Below, one piece after another: positions 24,532 through 32,980 of a stretch of DNA of 64,000 bases. This DNA is from Actinoplanes missouriensis 431 (GTDB lineage Bacteria > Actinomycetota > Actinomycetes > Mycobacteriales > Micromonosporaceae), in assembly GCF_000284295.1 (NCBI RefSeq), contig NC_017093.1, positions 7,812,001-7,876,000 of the forward strand, written 5' to 3'. The notes beneath the pieces were generated by a model that worked only from the letters and a program-made list of their open reading frames with translations, did no database searches and was not told where the DNA came from. Position 1 is the first letter of the stretch, and every line of letters starts with the position of its first letter. Both the position numbers and the translations under genes were made by a program.

Positions 24532-25823
24532 GCCCAGCGAAGTCACCGATTCGCCTCGCCCTGCTCGGCTGCGGCACCGTCGGCACCGAAGTGGTCAAGC
24601 TGCTCCACGAGCAGGCCGGCGACCTGACCGCCCGGATCGGCGCGCCGCTGGAGCTGGTCGGCATCGCGGTGCGCCGGCTGGGCCGTGAGCGCGGCGACCT
24701 GCCGGTCGACCCGGCGCTGTTCACCACCGACGCGCTGGGCCTGGTCAAGCGGGACGACGTGGACGTGGTGATCGAGGTGGTCGGCGGCATCGAGCCGGCC
24801 CGCACCTGGATCACCGAGGCGCTGCGCGCCGGCAAGAGCGTCGTGACCGCCAACAAGGCGCTGCTCGCCGAGGACGGCGGCGCACTGCACGACGCCGCGG
24901 CCGAGGGCAACGCCGACCTGTACTACGAGGCCTCGGTGGCCGGCGCGATCCCGTTGCTGCGGCCGCTGCGCGAGTCGCTGCACGGCGACCGGGTCACCGC
25001 TGTCACAGGCATCGTGAACGGCACCACCAACTTCATCCTCTCCTCGATGGCGTCCACCGGCGCGGGCTTCAACGAGGCTCTCGAGGAGGCCACCGAGCTG
25101 GGTTACGCCGAGGCCGACCCGACCGCCGACGTGGAGGGCTTCGACGCCGCCGCGAAAGCCGCGATCCTGGCCTCGCTCGCGTTCCACACCCGGGTCACCG
25201 CGGCCGACGTGTTCCGCGAGGGCATGACCTCGGTGACGGCCGGCGACATGGCCAGCGCCAAGGAGATGGGCTGCACGATCAAGCTGCTCTGCATCGCCCA
25301 GCGCACGGCCGACTCGGTGAGCGTCCGCGTGCACCCGGCGATGATCCCGCTCAGCCACCCGCTGGCGAGCGTCGGCGACGCGTTCAACGCGGTCTTCGTG
25401 GAGGCCGAGGCGGCCGGTCCGCTGATGTTCTACGGCCGCGGCGCGGGTGGCCGGCCGACCGCCAGCGCGGTGCTCGGCGACATCGTGGCGGCGTCCCGCA
25501 ACAAGCTCACCGGCACCCGCGCGCCGAGCGAGAGCAACTACGCCCAGCTCGCGGTCCGCCCGATCGGCGAGTCGATGACGCGGTACCACATCAGCCTCGA
25601 CGTGGCCGAGCGTCCTGGCGTCCTGGCGGCCGTGGCCGGCGTCTTCGCCGATCACGAGGTCTCGATCGCGACGGTCCGGCAATCCGGGCGTGCGGATGAC
25701 GCGAAATTGGTCATCGTGACGCACAGTGCGCCGGACGCGGCTCTGGCGGCTACCGTCGAGTCGCTGTCCCGTCTGGACATCGTCCGCTCGATCGCCAGCG
25801 TGCTCCGGGTCGAAGGTTCCTGA
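24528..25823 (+). CDS. hom: Homoserine dehydrogenase
   Basis: Reduces aspartate semialdehyde to homoserine at the methionine/threonine branch. 431 residues: NAD(P)-binding GCGTVG at the N-terminus, the catalytic domain with GIVNGTTNFIL, and a C-terminal ACT domain (from about 350; RPGVLAAVAGVFADHEVSI) for threonine feedback. Translation is coupled to lysA through the ATGA overlap. thrC follows after 81 bp. Confidence 0.96.
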   Translation: MSPAKSPIRLALLGCGTVGTEVVKLLHEQAGDLTARIGAPLELVGIAVRRLGRERGDLPVDPALFTTDALGLVKRDDVDVVIEVVGGIEPARTWITEALRAGKSVVTANKALLAEDGGALHDAAAEGNADLYYEASVAGAIPLLRPLRESLHGDRVTAVTGIVNGTTNFILSSMASTGAGFNEALEEATELGYAEADPTADVEGFDAAAKAAILASLAFHTRVTAADVFREGMTSVTAGDMASAKEMGCTIKLLCIAQRTADSVSVRVHPAMIPLSHPLASVGDAFNAVFVEAEAAGPLMFYGRGAGGRPTASAVLGDIVAASRNKLTGTRAPSESNYAQLAVRPIGESMTRYHISLDVAERPGVLAAVAGVFADHEVSIATVRQSGRADDAKLVIVTHSAPDAALAATVESLSRLDIVRSIASVLRVEGS

Positions 25824-25904
25824 ATAGTGGGCAGCTGGTCCCAGAGATCGGATGACTGGGGCACTCTTGGCGTCGAAAACACCAGCTTGAGTGAGGAGTA
25901 GGCC

Positions 25905-26954
25905 ATGTGGCGGGGCTTGATTGAGGCGTACCGGGACCGGCTGCCGGTCACCGACGCCACGCCGGTGGTCTCGTTGCACGAGGGCAACACCCCGCTGGTG
26001 CCGGCGCCGGTGCTCTCGTCGCGGGTCGGCGCGGACGTCTACCTCAAGGTGGAGGGCGCCAACCCGACCGGCTCCTTCAAGGACCGCGGCATGACGATGG
26101 CTGTCTCCAAGGCCGTCGAGGAGGGCGCCAAGGCGATCATCTGCGCCTCCACCGGCAACACCAGCGCGTCCGCCGCCGCCTACGCCGCCCGGGCCGGCAT
26201 CACCTGCGCCGTCCTGGTGCCGCAGGGCAAGATCGCGCTCGGCAAGCTGGCCCAGGCGCTCGTGCACGGCGCCCGGCTGCTCCAGGTCGACGGCAACTTC
26301 GACGACTGTCTCGCGCTCGCCTCCAAGCTCTCCCAGGACTACCCGGTCGCCCTGGTCAACTCGGTGAACATCTTCCGCCTGCACGGGCAGAAGACCGCGT
26401 CCTTCGAGATCGTGGAAGCGCTCGGCGACGCCCCCGACATCCACTGCCTCCCGGTCGGCAACGCCGGCAACATCTCGGCGTACTGGATGGGTTACCAGGA
26501 GGACCAGGCCGCCGGAAACTCCACGAAGCTGCCGAAGATGTACGGCTTCCAGGCCTCCGGCGCCGCGCCCATCGTGAACGGCAAGGTCGTCGAGAACCCG
26601 TCGACCATCGCCACCGCGATCCGGATCGGCAACCCGGCCAGCTGGACCAAGGCCCTCGACGCCCGCGACGCATCCGGCGGCCTGATCTCCGCGGTCACCG
26701 ACCGTGACATCCTCAACGCCTACCGCCTGCTCGCCCGCGAGGTCGGCGTCTTCGTCGAACTGGGCAGCGCGGCAAGCGTCGCCGGCCTGTTGCAGCAGGC
26801 AGCGGCAGGCCAGATCCCGGCCGGTTCCCGGGTCGTCTGCACGGTCACCGGCCACGGCCTCAAGGACCCGGAGTGGGCGATCTCCACCGCTCCGTCGCCG
26901 ACGGTCATCGCCAACGACGCCCTGATCGCCGCAAAGGCCCTCGACCTGGCCTGA
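25905..26954 (+). CDS. thrC: Threonine synthase
   Basis: PLP-dependent conversion of O-phosphohomoserine to threonine. 349 residues of the short, class-2-like actinobacterial type; PLP Lys59 in SFKDRGM, substrate loop STGNTSASAAAYAARAG, and a glycine-rich phosphate loop (VGNAGNISAYW). ATG at 25905 with GAGGAG upstream. thrB would normally follow within a few bases; instead a 526-bp non-coding stretch follows here, and thrB is found at 13375-14319 on the other strand. Confidence 0.96.
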   Translation: MWRGLIEAYRDRLPVTDATPVVSLHEGNTPLVPAPVLSSRVGADVYLKVEGANPTGSFKDRGMTMAVSKAVEEGAKAIICASTGNTSASAAAYAARAGITCAVLVPQGKIALGKLAQALVHGARLLQVDGNFDDCLALASKLSQDYPVALVNSVNIFRLHGQKTASFEIVEALGDAPDIHCLPVGNAGNISAYWMGYQEDQAAGNSTKLPKMYGFQASGAAPIVNGKVVENPSTIATAIRIGNPASWTKALDARDASGGLISAVTDRDILNAYRLLAREVGVFVELGSAASVAGLLQQAAAGQIPAGSRVVCTVTGHGLKDPEWAISTAPSPTVIANDALIAAKALDLA

Positions 26955-27066
26955 CGGGCGCGTTCCAGGACTGCCGGTTCCGCTCCTTTCCCGGTACGCG
27001 TACCGGCAGTCCCCACCCGCACCGGCCCCGTCCCCACCGGGCCGCCCCTGACGTCCACGCTCCGGC

Positions 27067-27098
27067 GCGACCCGCCGCCGGCCCCGGCGGCGGGTCGC
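27067..27098. terminator. Strong hairpin downstream of thrC
   Basis: A perfect 13-bp inverted repeat (GCGACCCGCCGCC, 27067-27079; complement 27086-27098) with loop GGCCCC. It has no T-tract, so it is terminator-like but could also be a recombination-prone palindrome. Confidence 0.5.
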
Positions 27099-27311
27099 CG
27101 TCACCCCGTCCAGGCCGGGTCCAGCCACCCACCGCCGGCCCCAGCGCAACCCGCCGTCACCTCCGGCCCACCGCCGACCCGGCTCACTGCCGGCCCGGCC
27201 CACCGCCGGCCCCGACCCTCTGCAGGCACGGCCTTTTGTCGGCACGGCCCTCTGCCAGCGCGGCGCGCCACGCAGGTCTGCCTCGCCTCGCGCGGAACAC
27301 TGTCGCCGCCC

Positions 27312-27450
27312 GGCGTGGATGAGGGCGCACACAAGCTCATCGTGAGCCCCTGCCCCTGCCATAGCCGGGATGAACGCACACACAACGCGTCCGTGTGCCC
27401 CCATCCCCGCGCAGGCGAGGTCCGGTGTGCCCTGATCCCGGCTACGCGAG
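27312..27450. repeat. Cluster of degenerate inverted GGATnAGGGCACAC units
   Basis: On the plus strand GGATGAGGGCGCACACAA (about 27313) and GGATGAACGCACACACAA (about 27369); on the minus strand GGGATGGGGGCACACGGAC (about 27406-27388) and GGGATCAGGGCACACCGGAC (about 27441-27421). Two units face two others, so long foldback structures are possible. Spacing is irregular. Confidence 0.5.
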
Positions 27451-27480
27451 TTCCACGGGCACCGGGTCCCCGGGCCGGCT

Positions 27481-29310
27481 TTACTCGACCGTCACGGACT
27501 TGGCGAGGTTTCGGGGCTGGTCGACGTCGTGGCCCCGGGCCGCCGCTGTCTCGCACGCCAGGATCTGCATCGGGACCGTGGTGAGCAGGGGCGCCAGTAG
27601 CGCCGGCGTGGCGGGCACCGGGATCACCGCGTCGGCGAAGGGGGCGACCGCCTCGTCGCCCTGCTCGGCGATCACGATGGTGCGGGCGCCGCGGGCGCGT
27701 ACCTCCTGGATGTTGGAGACCATCTTGTCGTGGAGGGCGTCGGTGGGCGCCGGGACCACGCAGATCACCGGCGTGCCCTCGTCGATCAGGGCGATCGGCC
27801 CGTGCTTCAGCTCGCCGGCCGCGAAGCCCTCGGCGTGCATGTAGGCGAGCTCCTTGAGCTTCAGCGCCCCCTCCAACGCCACCGGGTACCCGACGTGCCG
27901 CCCGAGGAAGAGCACCTGCCGCGCGGTGGCGAGGTCGTAGGCGAGTTCCCGGATCGCGCCGCTGCTCTCCAGCAGGGTGCGCAGCTGATCCGGGACCGCC
28001 CGCAGCGCTTCCTGGACACCGGGGGCCGAGAGGCCGCGGGCGGCGGCCAGTCGCAGGCCGACCAGGTAGCAGGCGACCAGCTGGGTGAGGAACGCCTTGG
28101 TCGACGCGACGGCGATCTCCGGACCGCCATGGGTGTAGAGCACCGCGTCGGATTCGCGCGGGATGGTCGAGCCGTTGGTGTTGCAGATCGCCAGCACCCG
28201 GGCGCCCTGCGCCTTCGCGTGCCGCAGCGCCATCAGAGTGTCCATGGTCTCGCCGGACTGACTGATCGCGATCACCAGCGTGCCCTCGTCGATCAGCGGG
28301 TCGCGGTACCGGAACTCGCTGGCCAGCTCCACGTCGCAGCCGATCCGCGCCCACTGCTCGATCGCGTACCCGGCGATCATGCCGGCGTGGTACGCCGTGC
28401 CGCAGGCCACGATGATCACCTTTTGGACGCCGCTGAAGTCGAGGTCGGGCATCCGGGTGAGCAGGGTGGCGGCGACGGCCTGCGGCTGCTCGGCGATCTC
28501 CTTGAGCATGTAGAAGTCGTAGCCGCCCTTCTCGGCGGCCGCGACGTCCCAGTCCACGACGAGGTCGGTCCCGCTGGACGGCGTGCCGTCGAAGCCGGTG
28601 ATCTCGATCCGGTCAGCGGTGATCAGCACTACCTGGTCCTGACCGAGCTCGATCGCCGACCGGGTGTGCTCCATGAACGCCGACACGTCGCTGGCGAGGA
28701 AGTTCTCCCCGTCGCCGCGGCCGACCACGAGCGGCGAGTTGCGCCGTGCCGCGACCACCGCGCCGGGCGCGTCCGGGGAGACCGCGAGCAGCGTGAACGC
28801 CCCTTCGAGCTGCCGGGCCGTGCGCCGCATGGCCTCGGCGAGAGCGGCCGGGCCGGCCAGCTCGTCGGCGTGCGCCGCGACCAGGGAGCCGGCCAGCAGA
28901 TGCGCCGCCGCCTCGGTGTCGGTGTCGCTGGTGAACGCGACCCCGTCCGCCTCCAGCGAGGCGCGCAGCCGGGCGAAGTTCTCGATGATGCCGTTGTGGA
29001 TCACCGCGACCCGGCCGTCGGCCGAGACGTGCGGGTGAGCGTTCCGGTCGGTCGGGCCGCCGTGGGTGGCCCAGCGGGTGTGCCCGATCCCGGTGGCGCC
29101 GACGTCGAACCCGGTGTCGATCCGTTCGGCGAGCGCCTTCTCCAGGTTGACCAGCTTGCCCGCCGCTTTCTCGGTGAGAAGGGTGGCCGCGCCGGCGTCG
29201 ACGACGGCGACGCCGGCCGAGTCGTAGCCGCGGTACTCCAGGCGCCGCAGACCGTCCATCACGATGTCAAGGGCCGGCCGTCCGCCGGCGTATCCCACGA
29301 TTCCGCACAT
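27481..29310 (-). CDS. glmS: Glutamine-fructose-6-phosphate aminotransferase (isomerising)
   Basis: Makes glucosamine-6-phosphate from fructose-6-phosphate and glutamine, the committed step to UDP-GlcNAc. 609 residues: an N-terminal class II amidotransferase with Cys2 (MCGIVGYAGG), followed by two SIS sugar-isomerase domains with SQSGETMD, and the C-terminal KSVTVE. It is immediately downstream of a deacetylase/glycosyltransferase fusion gene on the same strand (68 bp), so it may feed amino-sugar precursor to that polymer. No glmS ribozyme-like sequence is evident in the 68-bp gap. Many actinobacteria carry a second copy elsewhere. Confidence 0.96.
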   Translation of the reverse strand: MCGIVGYAGGRPALDIVMDGLRRLEYRGYDSAGVAVVDAGAATLLTEKAAGKLVNLEKALAERIDTGFDVGATGIGHTRWATHGGPTDRNAHPHVSADGRVAVIHNGIIENFARLRASLEADGVAFTSDTDTEAAAHLLAGSLVAAHADELAGPAALAEAMRRTARQLEGAFTLLAVSPDAPGAVVAARRNSPLVVGRGDGENFLASDVSAFMEHTRSAIELGQDQVVLITADRIEITGFDGTPSSGTDLVVDWDVAAAEKGGYDFYMLKEIAEQPQAVAATLLTRMPDLDFSGVQKVIIVACGTAYHAGMIAGYAIEQWARIGCDVELASEFRYRDPLIDEGTLVIAISQSGETMDTLMALRHAKAQGARVLAICNTNGSTIPRESDAVLYTHGGPEIAVASTKAFLTQLVACYLVGLRLAAARGLSAPGVQEALRAVPDQLRTLLESSGAIRELAYDLATARQVLFLGRHVGYPVALEGALKLKELAYMHAEGFAAGELKHGPIALIDEGTPVICVVPAPTDALHDKMVSNIQEVRARGARTIVIAEQGDEAVAPFADAVIPVPATPALLAPLLTTVPMQILACETAAARGHDVDQPRNLAKSVTVE

Positions 29311-29378
29311 GCCGGCAAAGGTAGGAAGGCTGCCGAGGTGTTCCGCTGTGCGACATCCATGGATCAGCTAAGAACGAA

Positions 29379-31541
29379 TCAGGACGAACCGTCACCAGTA
29401 GGCAGTCGCTGACCCATCAGCGCGTTCAATCCACCGGTCCGGCGCAGCTTCTGCCAGCCGAGGCGGATGCCACCCAGGGCCGCGAGCACCGACTGGATCA
29501 GCACCAGGTACATCAGCTGGCGGTAGACGAACTGCTGCAGCGGCAGACGCCAGAGCGGCTTCAACGACTCCCCGTCGAGGCGGAACGCGTAGACCGTGCT
29601 GACCAGTTGCACGCCGAGCATGCCGAGCCAGGCGATCACCGTCGTCGTCGGGTTCAGGAAGATCAGGCCGTACACCAGGAAGACGTCGATCAGCGGCGAG
29701 AGCAGCGGCAACAGGGTCTGGAAGAGAGCCAGGTTGAGCAGGCCGCGACGGCCGAACCGACCGCCGGCGCCCTTCTCGAACAGCGCCCGGCGATGCTTCC
29801 ACATCGCCTGCATCGTGCCGTAACTCCATCGGTAGCGCTGACGCCAGAGCTGCGGCATGGTCGACGGCGCCTCGGTCCAGGCCCGCGCCCGCTCCTCGTA
29901 CACCACCCGCCAGCCGGCCCGGATGATCGCGATCGTCAGGTCGGTGTCCTCGGCGAGGGTGTCGTCGCTCAGGCCGTTGACCTGGCGCAGCGCCTCCCGG
30001 CGGAACGCGCCGATCGCGCCCGGGACGGTCGCCATGCAGCGCATCACGTCGTACGCGCGGCGGTCGATGCTGAACCCGACGACGTACTCGATGTGCTGCC
30101 AGATGGCAATCATGGAGTTCCGGTTCGCGACCTTGGCGTTGCCGGCCACCGCCCCGATCGTGGCGTCGGCGAAGGGCTGCACGAGCAGGCGTACGGTGTC
30201 CGGCTCGAAGACCGTGTCACCGTCCATCATCACGACCACGTCGGTGTCCGCGTGGGCGATGCCGTTGTTGAGAGCCGCCGATTTGCCGCCGTTCGGCTGC
30301 CGGACCACCGTGACGTTCTCGTGCCCGAGCCCTTCCGCGATCTCCGCGGTGCCGTCGTCCGACCCGTCGTCGACCACCACGATCCGGATCGGATGGGTGC
30401 TCGTCACCAGCGATCCGAGGGTCTCGGCGATGATCTCCTTCTCGTTGTAGGCGGGCACGATGACGGTGACCGGCTCGGTGTACGGCGGCCCCCAGACCGC
30501 GTCACCCTTGCGATATCGCCGCGCGTGCCGGCGGCCGAGGATCAGCATCATCACCAGCCGCAGGACGGTGAGCACGCCGAGCGCCACGAGCAGCCAGGTG
30601 AACCAGACGGTCGCCCTGGTGGCGACCAGGACCGCGCTGACGATGCCGAGACCGAGCACCCACTCGCCGGTGGTGGCCGTCGGATTCACCGTCTTCATAC
30701 CGGTGAGCGCCGCCACCGTGGTGAACGAGTACCCCGCCTCCTGCAGGGACGGGATGACCGTACGCAGGGCCGATGCGGTCTTGGACCGGTCGCCGCCGCC
30801 GTCGTGGAAGAGCAGGATCGCGCCGGCCCCGTCGTCCGGCGTGACGGCCTCGACGATGTCGTCGTTGGTGACGTCCGCTTCCCAGTCCCGGCTGTCCAGG
30901 TTGTTGACGACGGTGAGATAGCCGCGCTCGCCCATCTCCTCCATCACGGCCCAGGTCGGGTTGTCCAGCGCCTTGACCGTCGACGAGTACGGCGGCCGGA
31001 AGATCACGCTGGTCACCTGGGCGGCGCCGGCCAGCGCGTACTGGGTCTCCTGCATCTCCACCTTGCGGCGCCACTCGTTCTTCGTGGACATGTCCGGGTG
31101 GGTGTAGGTGTGGATGCCGATCTCGTGGCCGGCGTCGAGGACCTCCTTGGTGAGGCCCGGGTACCTGCTCATCTCCGAGCCGATCATGAAGAAGGTGCCG
31201 GGTACGCCGTACTCCTCGAGAACGTCCATGATCTCCGGCGTGTACTCCGGGCTCGGGCCGTCGTCGAAGGTCAGCACGATCTGGTGGTCCCCGGGGCTGA
31301 CCGTGGTGGTGGTCGTCCCGTCGGTCTGGATGATCGGGCCACCGCTGAGCGCCTCGTCCGGCACCTCGTCGGTCTCCGAGGTGGACTCCACCGCGCCGTC
31401 CTGCGCGAACTCACCCTGCACCACGCCGTTGACCACGAGGATGCTGGCGAAGAGGACGAGCACCACCGAGAGGACGATCCAGCGCGGCCGGGGCACCGGG
31501 ATGCGCCGCCGGGCGGGCACCCGGCGCGTCTCGACGGTCAC
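29379..31541 (-). CDS. Bifunctional polysaccharide deacetylase / family 2 glycosyltransferase
   Basis: A 720-residue membrane fusion. N-terminal anchor TM at 21-41; an extracytoplasmic NodB-type deacetylase with TFDDGPSP at 91-98, metal-binding HTYTH at 144-148, RPPY at 182-185 and a late LFHDG; two TM helices at about 294-337; a cytoplasmic processive GT2 domain with DDGSDDG at 391-397, DGD at 440-442, EDTD at 531-534 and QRYRW at 568-572; then four or so C-terminal TM helices. Cellulose/chitin/hyaluronan/PNAG synthases share these GT motifs. The layout allows a beta-1,4 or beta-1,6 HexNAc polymer to be made inside and deacetylated outside by one polypeptide. GTG start. It is upstream of glmS and divergent from a GH18-like lipoprotein gene. 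Confidence 0.9.
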   Translation of the reverse strand: MTVETRRVPARRRIPVPRPRWIVLSVVLVLFASILVVNGVVQGEFAQDGAVESTSETDEVPDEALSGGPIIQTDGTTTTTVSPGDHQIVLTFDDGPSPEYTPEIMDVLEEYGVPGTFFMIGSEMSRYPGLTKEVLDAGHEIGIHTYTHPDMSTKNEWRRKVEMQETQYALAGAAQVTSVIFRPPYSSTVKALDNPTWAVMEEMGERGYLTVVNNLDSRDWEADVTNDDIVEAVTPDDGAGAILLFHDGGGDRSKTASALRTVIPSLQEAGYSFTTVAALTGMKTVNPTATTGEWVLGLGIVSAVLVATRATVWFTWLLVALGVLTVLRLVMMLILGRRHARRYRKGDAVWGPPYTEPVTVIVPAYNEKEIIAETLGSLVTSTHPIRIVVVDDGSDDGTAEIAEGLGHENVTVVRQPNGGKSAALNNGIAHADTDVVVMMDGDTVFEPDTVRLLVQPFADATIGAVAGNAKVANRNSMIAIWQHIEYVVGFSIDRRAYDVMRCMATVPGAIGAFRREALRQVNGLSDDTLAEDTDLTIAIIRAGWRVVYEERARAWTEAPSTMPQLWRQRYRWSYGTMQAMWKHRRALFEKGAGGRFGRRGLLNLALFQTLLPLLSPLIDVFLVYGLIFLNPTTTVIAWLGMLGVQLVSTVYAFRLDGESLKPLWRLPLQQFVYRQLMYLVLIQSVLAALGGIRLGWQKLRRTGGLNALMGQRLPTGDGSS

Positions 31542-31638
31542 CCGCCACCCCCTTAACCTGGCTCAACCCCCTCATCGGCCGGGTATCGGATTCGCTGAGC
31601 GCCGGAATTCGGCATGCCCCTTTTGCGAGACTTCCAAG

Positions 31639-32652
31639 GTGCACCGCAGACATCGCCGGATCGCCGGCATCACGGCTGCCGCGACGCTGCTGCTCGCTGC
31701 TGGGTGCGGAGGCGACGACGAGACCACCGTGACGGCCACCACCTCGCCGACGGTCGCCGCGAGCACCACGGCCACCGCTGACGCTCCCGCGGTGGCGCCG
31801 TACATCGACATCGTCAGCGGCACGGTGGACATCGACGAGGTGGCCGAGCAGACCGGTCAGGACGACTACACGCTGGCGTTCCTGCTGGCCGACACGGCCG
31901 GCACGTGCACCGCGACGTGGGGTGGCAGCAAGGCGCTCGACGACAGCACCGTCCAGGCCGAGATCGCGAAGATCGCGGCGCTGGATGGTGACGTGATCGT
32001 CTCGACCGGCGGGGCCACCGGCACCTATCTGGAGAGCGTCTGCACGGCGGACGAGCTGGCCGCCGCGTACTCCTCGGCCCTGGACGCGGCCGGCAGCAAC
32101 GCCCTGGACGTGGACATCGAGCAGACCGTCACCGCCGCGACCGTGACGCAGGCGCTGCGCACCCTGCAGACCGACCGGGGCACCGCGATCACGCTGACCG
32201 TGCCGGTCGGCGGAACCGTGCTCGGGCTCACCGACACCAGCATCGCGCTGCTGCAGAGCGCCGCGGACGCCGGCCTGGACGTCACGGTCAACGCCATGAC
32301 GATGAACTTCACCGAGGAGAACGACGACTGGGGCGCCTCGATGACCACGGCCACCGAGGCGGTGGTCGCCGACGTCAAGTCGGTGTGGACCACGCTGAGT
32401 GACGCCGAGGCCTATCAGATGCTCGGCGTGACGCCGATGATCGGGGTCAACGACACCGGTCCGATCACCGAGACCGCGGACGCTCAGACGCTTCTCGACT
32501 ATGCCGAGGAAAAGGGGCTGGGATTCGTCCGGTTCTGGTCGGTCAACCGCGACAACGGGGGTTGCACGACCGGTGAGGTGGAAGCGACGTGCAGCGGGAT
32601 AGCGCAGGAAACCTACGAATTCACAAAGATGTTCGCCGATTTCACGAACTAG
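31639..32652 (+). CDS. GH18-family chitinase-like lipoprotein
   Basis: A secreted 337-residue protein with a twin-Arg-like/basic N-terminus, lipobox LLAAGC (Cys23 the predicted lipid site), a Thr/Ala-rich linker, and a GH18 barrel with the catalytic DVDIE at 157-161 (Glu161 the acid) and the C-terminal FVRFWSVNRDNGGC signature. The same signature (FAFWAVNRDRGC) occurs in the chitinase at 52090-53283, so they are of the same subfamily. GTG start at 31639 chosen because the signal sequence begins there; the ribosome site is weak. It is divergent (97 bp) from the deacetylase/glycosyltransferase gene, suggesting it trims or anchors that polymer. Confidence 0.85.
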   Translation: MHRRHRRIAGITAAATLLLAAGCGGDDETTVTATTSPTVAASTTATADAPAVAPYIDIVSGTVDIDEVAEQTGQDDYTLAFLLADTAGTCTATWGGSKALDDSTVQAEIAKIAALDGDVIVSTGGATGTYLESVCTADELAAAYSSALDAAGSNALDVDIEQTVTAATVTQALRTLQTDRGTAITLTVPVGGTVLGLTDTSIALLQSAADAGLDVTVNAMTMNFTEENDDWGASMTTATEAVVADVKSVWTTLSDAEAYQMLGVTPMIGVNDTGPITETADAQTLLDYAEEKGLGFVRFWSVNRDNGGCTTGEVEATCSGIAQETYEFTKMFADFTN

Positions 32653-32890
32653 TCGACGCCGAGGCGGAGGTGGATGCCGACGCCGAGGCCGACGTGGAGA
32701 CGGACGCCTTGGTCGACAGCCCGGAGTCCGAGGCCCGCACCACGCTGGCGCCGACCACGGCGATATAGAGCGCCGCGAACAATGCCACGAAGAAACCGAG
32801 GACGGCGAGCAGCCGCTTACGCCGGCCGGTGGAATCGACGAAGACCTGATCCCCCACCGGCTCGACCGCGTTACGAATGACTTTCTGCAT
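32642..32890 (-). CDS. Small single-pass membrane protein with Ser/Ala repeat tail
   Basis: A predicted 82-residue protein: a basic N-terminus with KKR-like GRRKRL, one hydrophobic segment (about 29-49) and a Ser/Ala/Thr-rich low-complexity tail (repeating SASA/STSA). It overlaps the 3' end of the convergent GH18 lipoprotein gene by 11 bp. No family recognised. The ribosome site is poor and the repeat tail could be a compositional artefact, but the Lys-rich head plus clean TM segment look like a real protein. Its role may be at the envelope. Confidence 0.55.
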   Translation of the reverse strand: MQKVIRNAVEPVGDQVFVDSTGRRKRLLAVLGFFVALFAALYIAVVGASVVRASDSGLSTKASVSTSASASASTSASASTSS

Positions 32891-32980
32891 GCCGGAAACG
32901 TTAAGAATTCAACCTATGAATCTCCTGGGCAAGCAGGCAACGATCTCTGTGTAAATAACTGACAGTAAGCAAGAGTGCAA

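Larger units (their letters stand above)
26955..27480. other. 526-bp intergenic stretch between thrC and glmS
   Basis: No gene supported: all frames are Pro/Arg/Ala-rich and lack ribosome sites. It contains a strong hairpin (27067-27098), C-rich degenerate repeats at 27120-27215 (CCACCGCCGGCCCC-like), and a cluster of imperfect inverted units at 27312-27450. The first part is unusually C-rich on this strand. It is the likely position of the rearrangement junction that removed thrB from behind thrC. Confidence 0.6.

Noticed and set aside
27300..27480. CRISPR-like appearance (CCCCATCCCCGCGCAGGCGAGG and GTGAGCCCC...CCGGGATGAAC resemble type I-E repeat ends)
   Set aside because: Units are imperfect, occur on both strands and have unequal spacing (about 55, 53 and 27 bp). 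No cas genes and no regular spacers were found.
29311..29378. A glmS ribozyme or riboswitch before glmS
   Set aside because: The 68-bp gap between the two genes is too short for the ribozyme core, and no matching structure is visible.
29607..31556. A very long plus-strand frame opposite the deacetylase/glycosyltransferase gene
   Set aside because: It is the antisense shadow common in very GC-rich DNA; the translation is His/Asp/Arg/Val-rich without domains.
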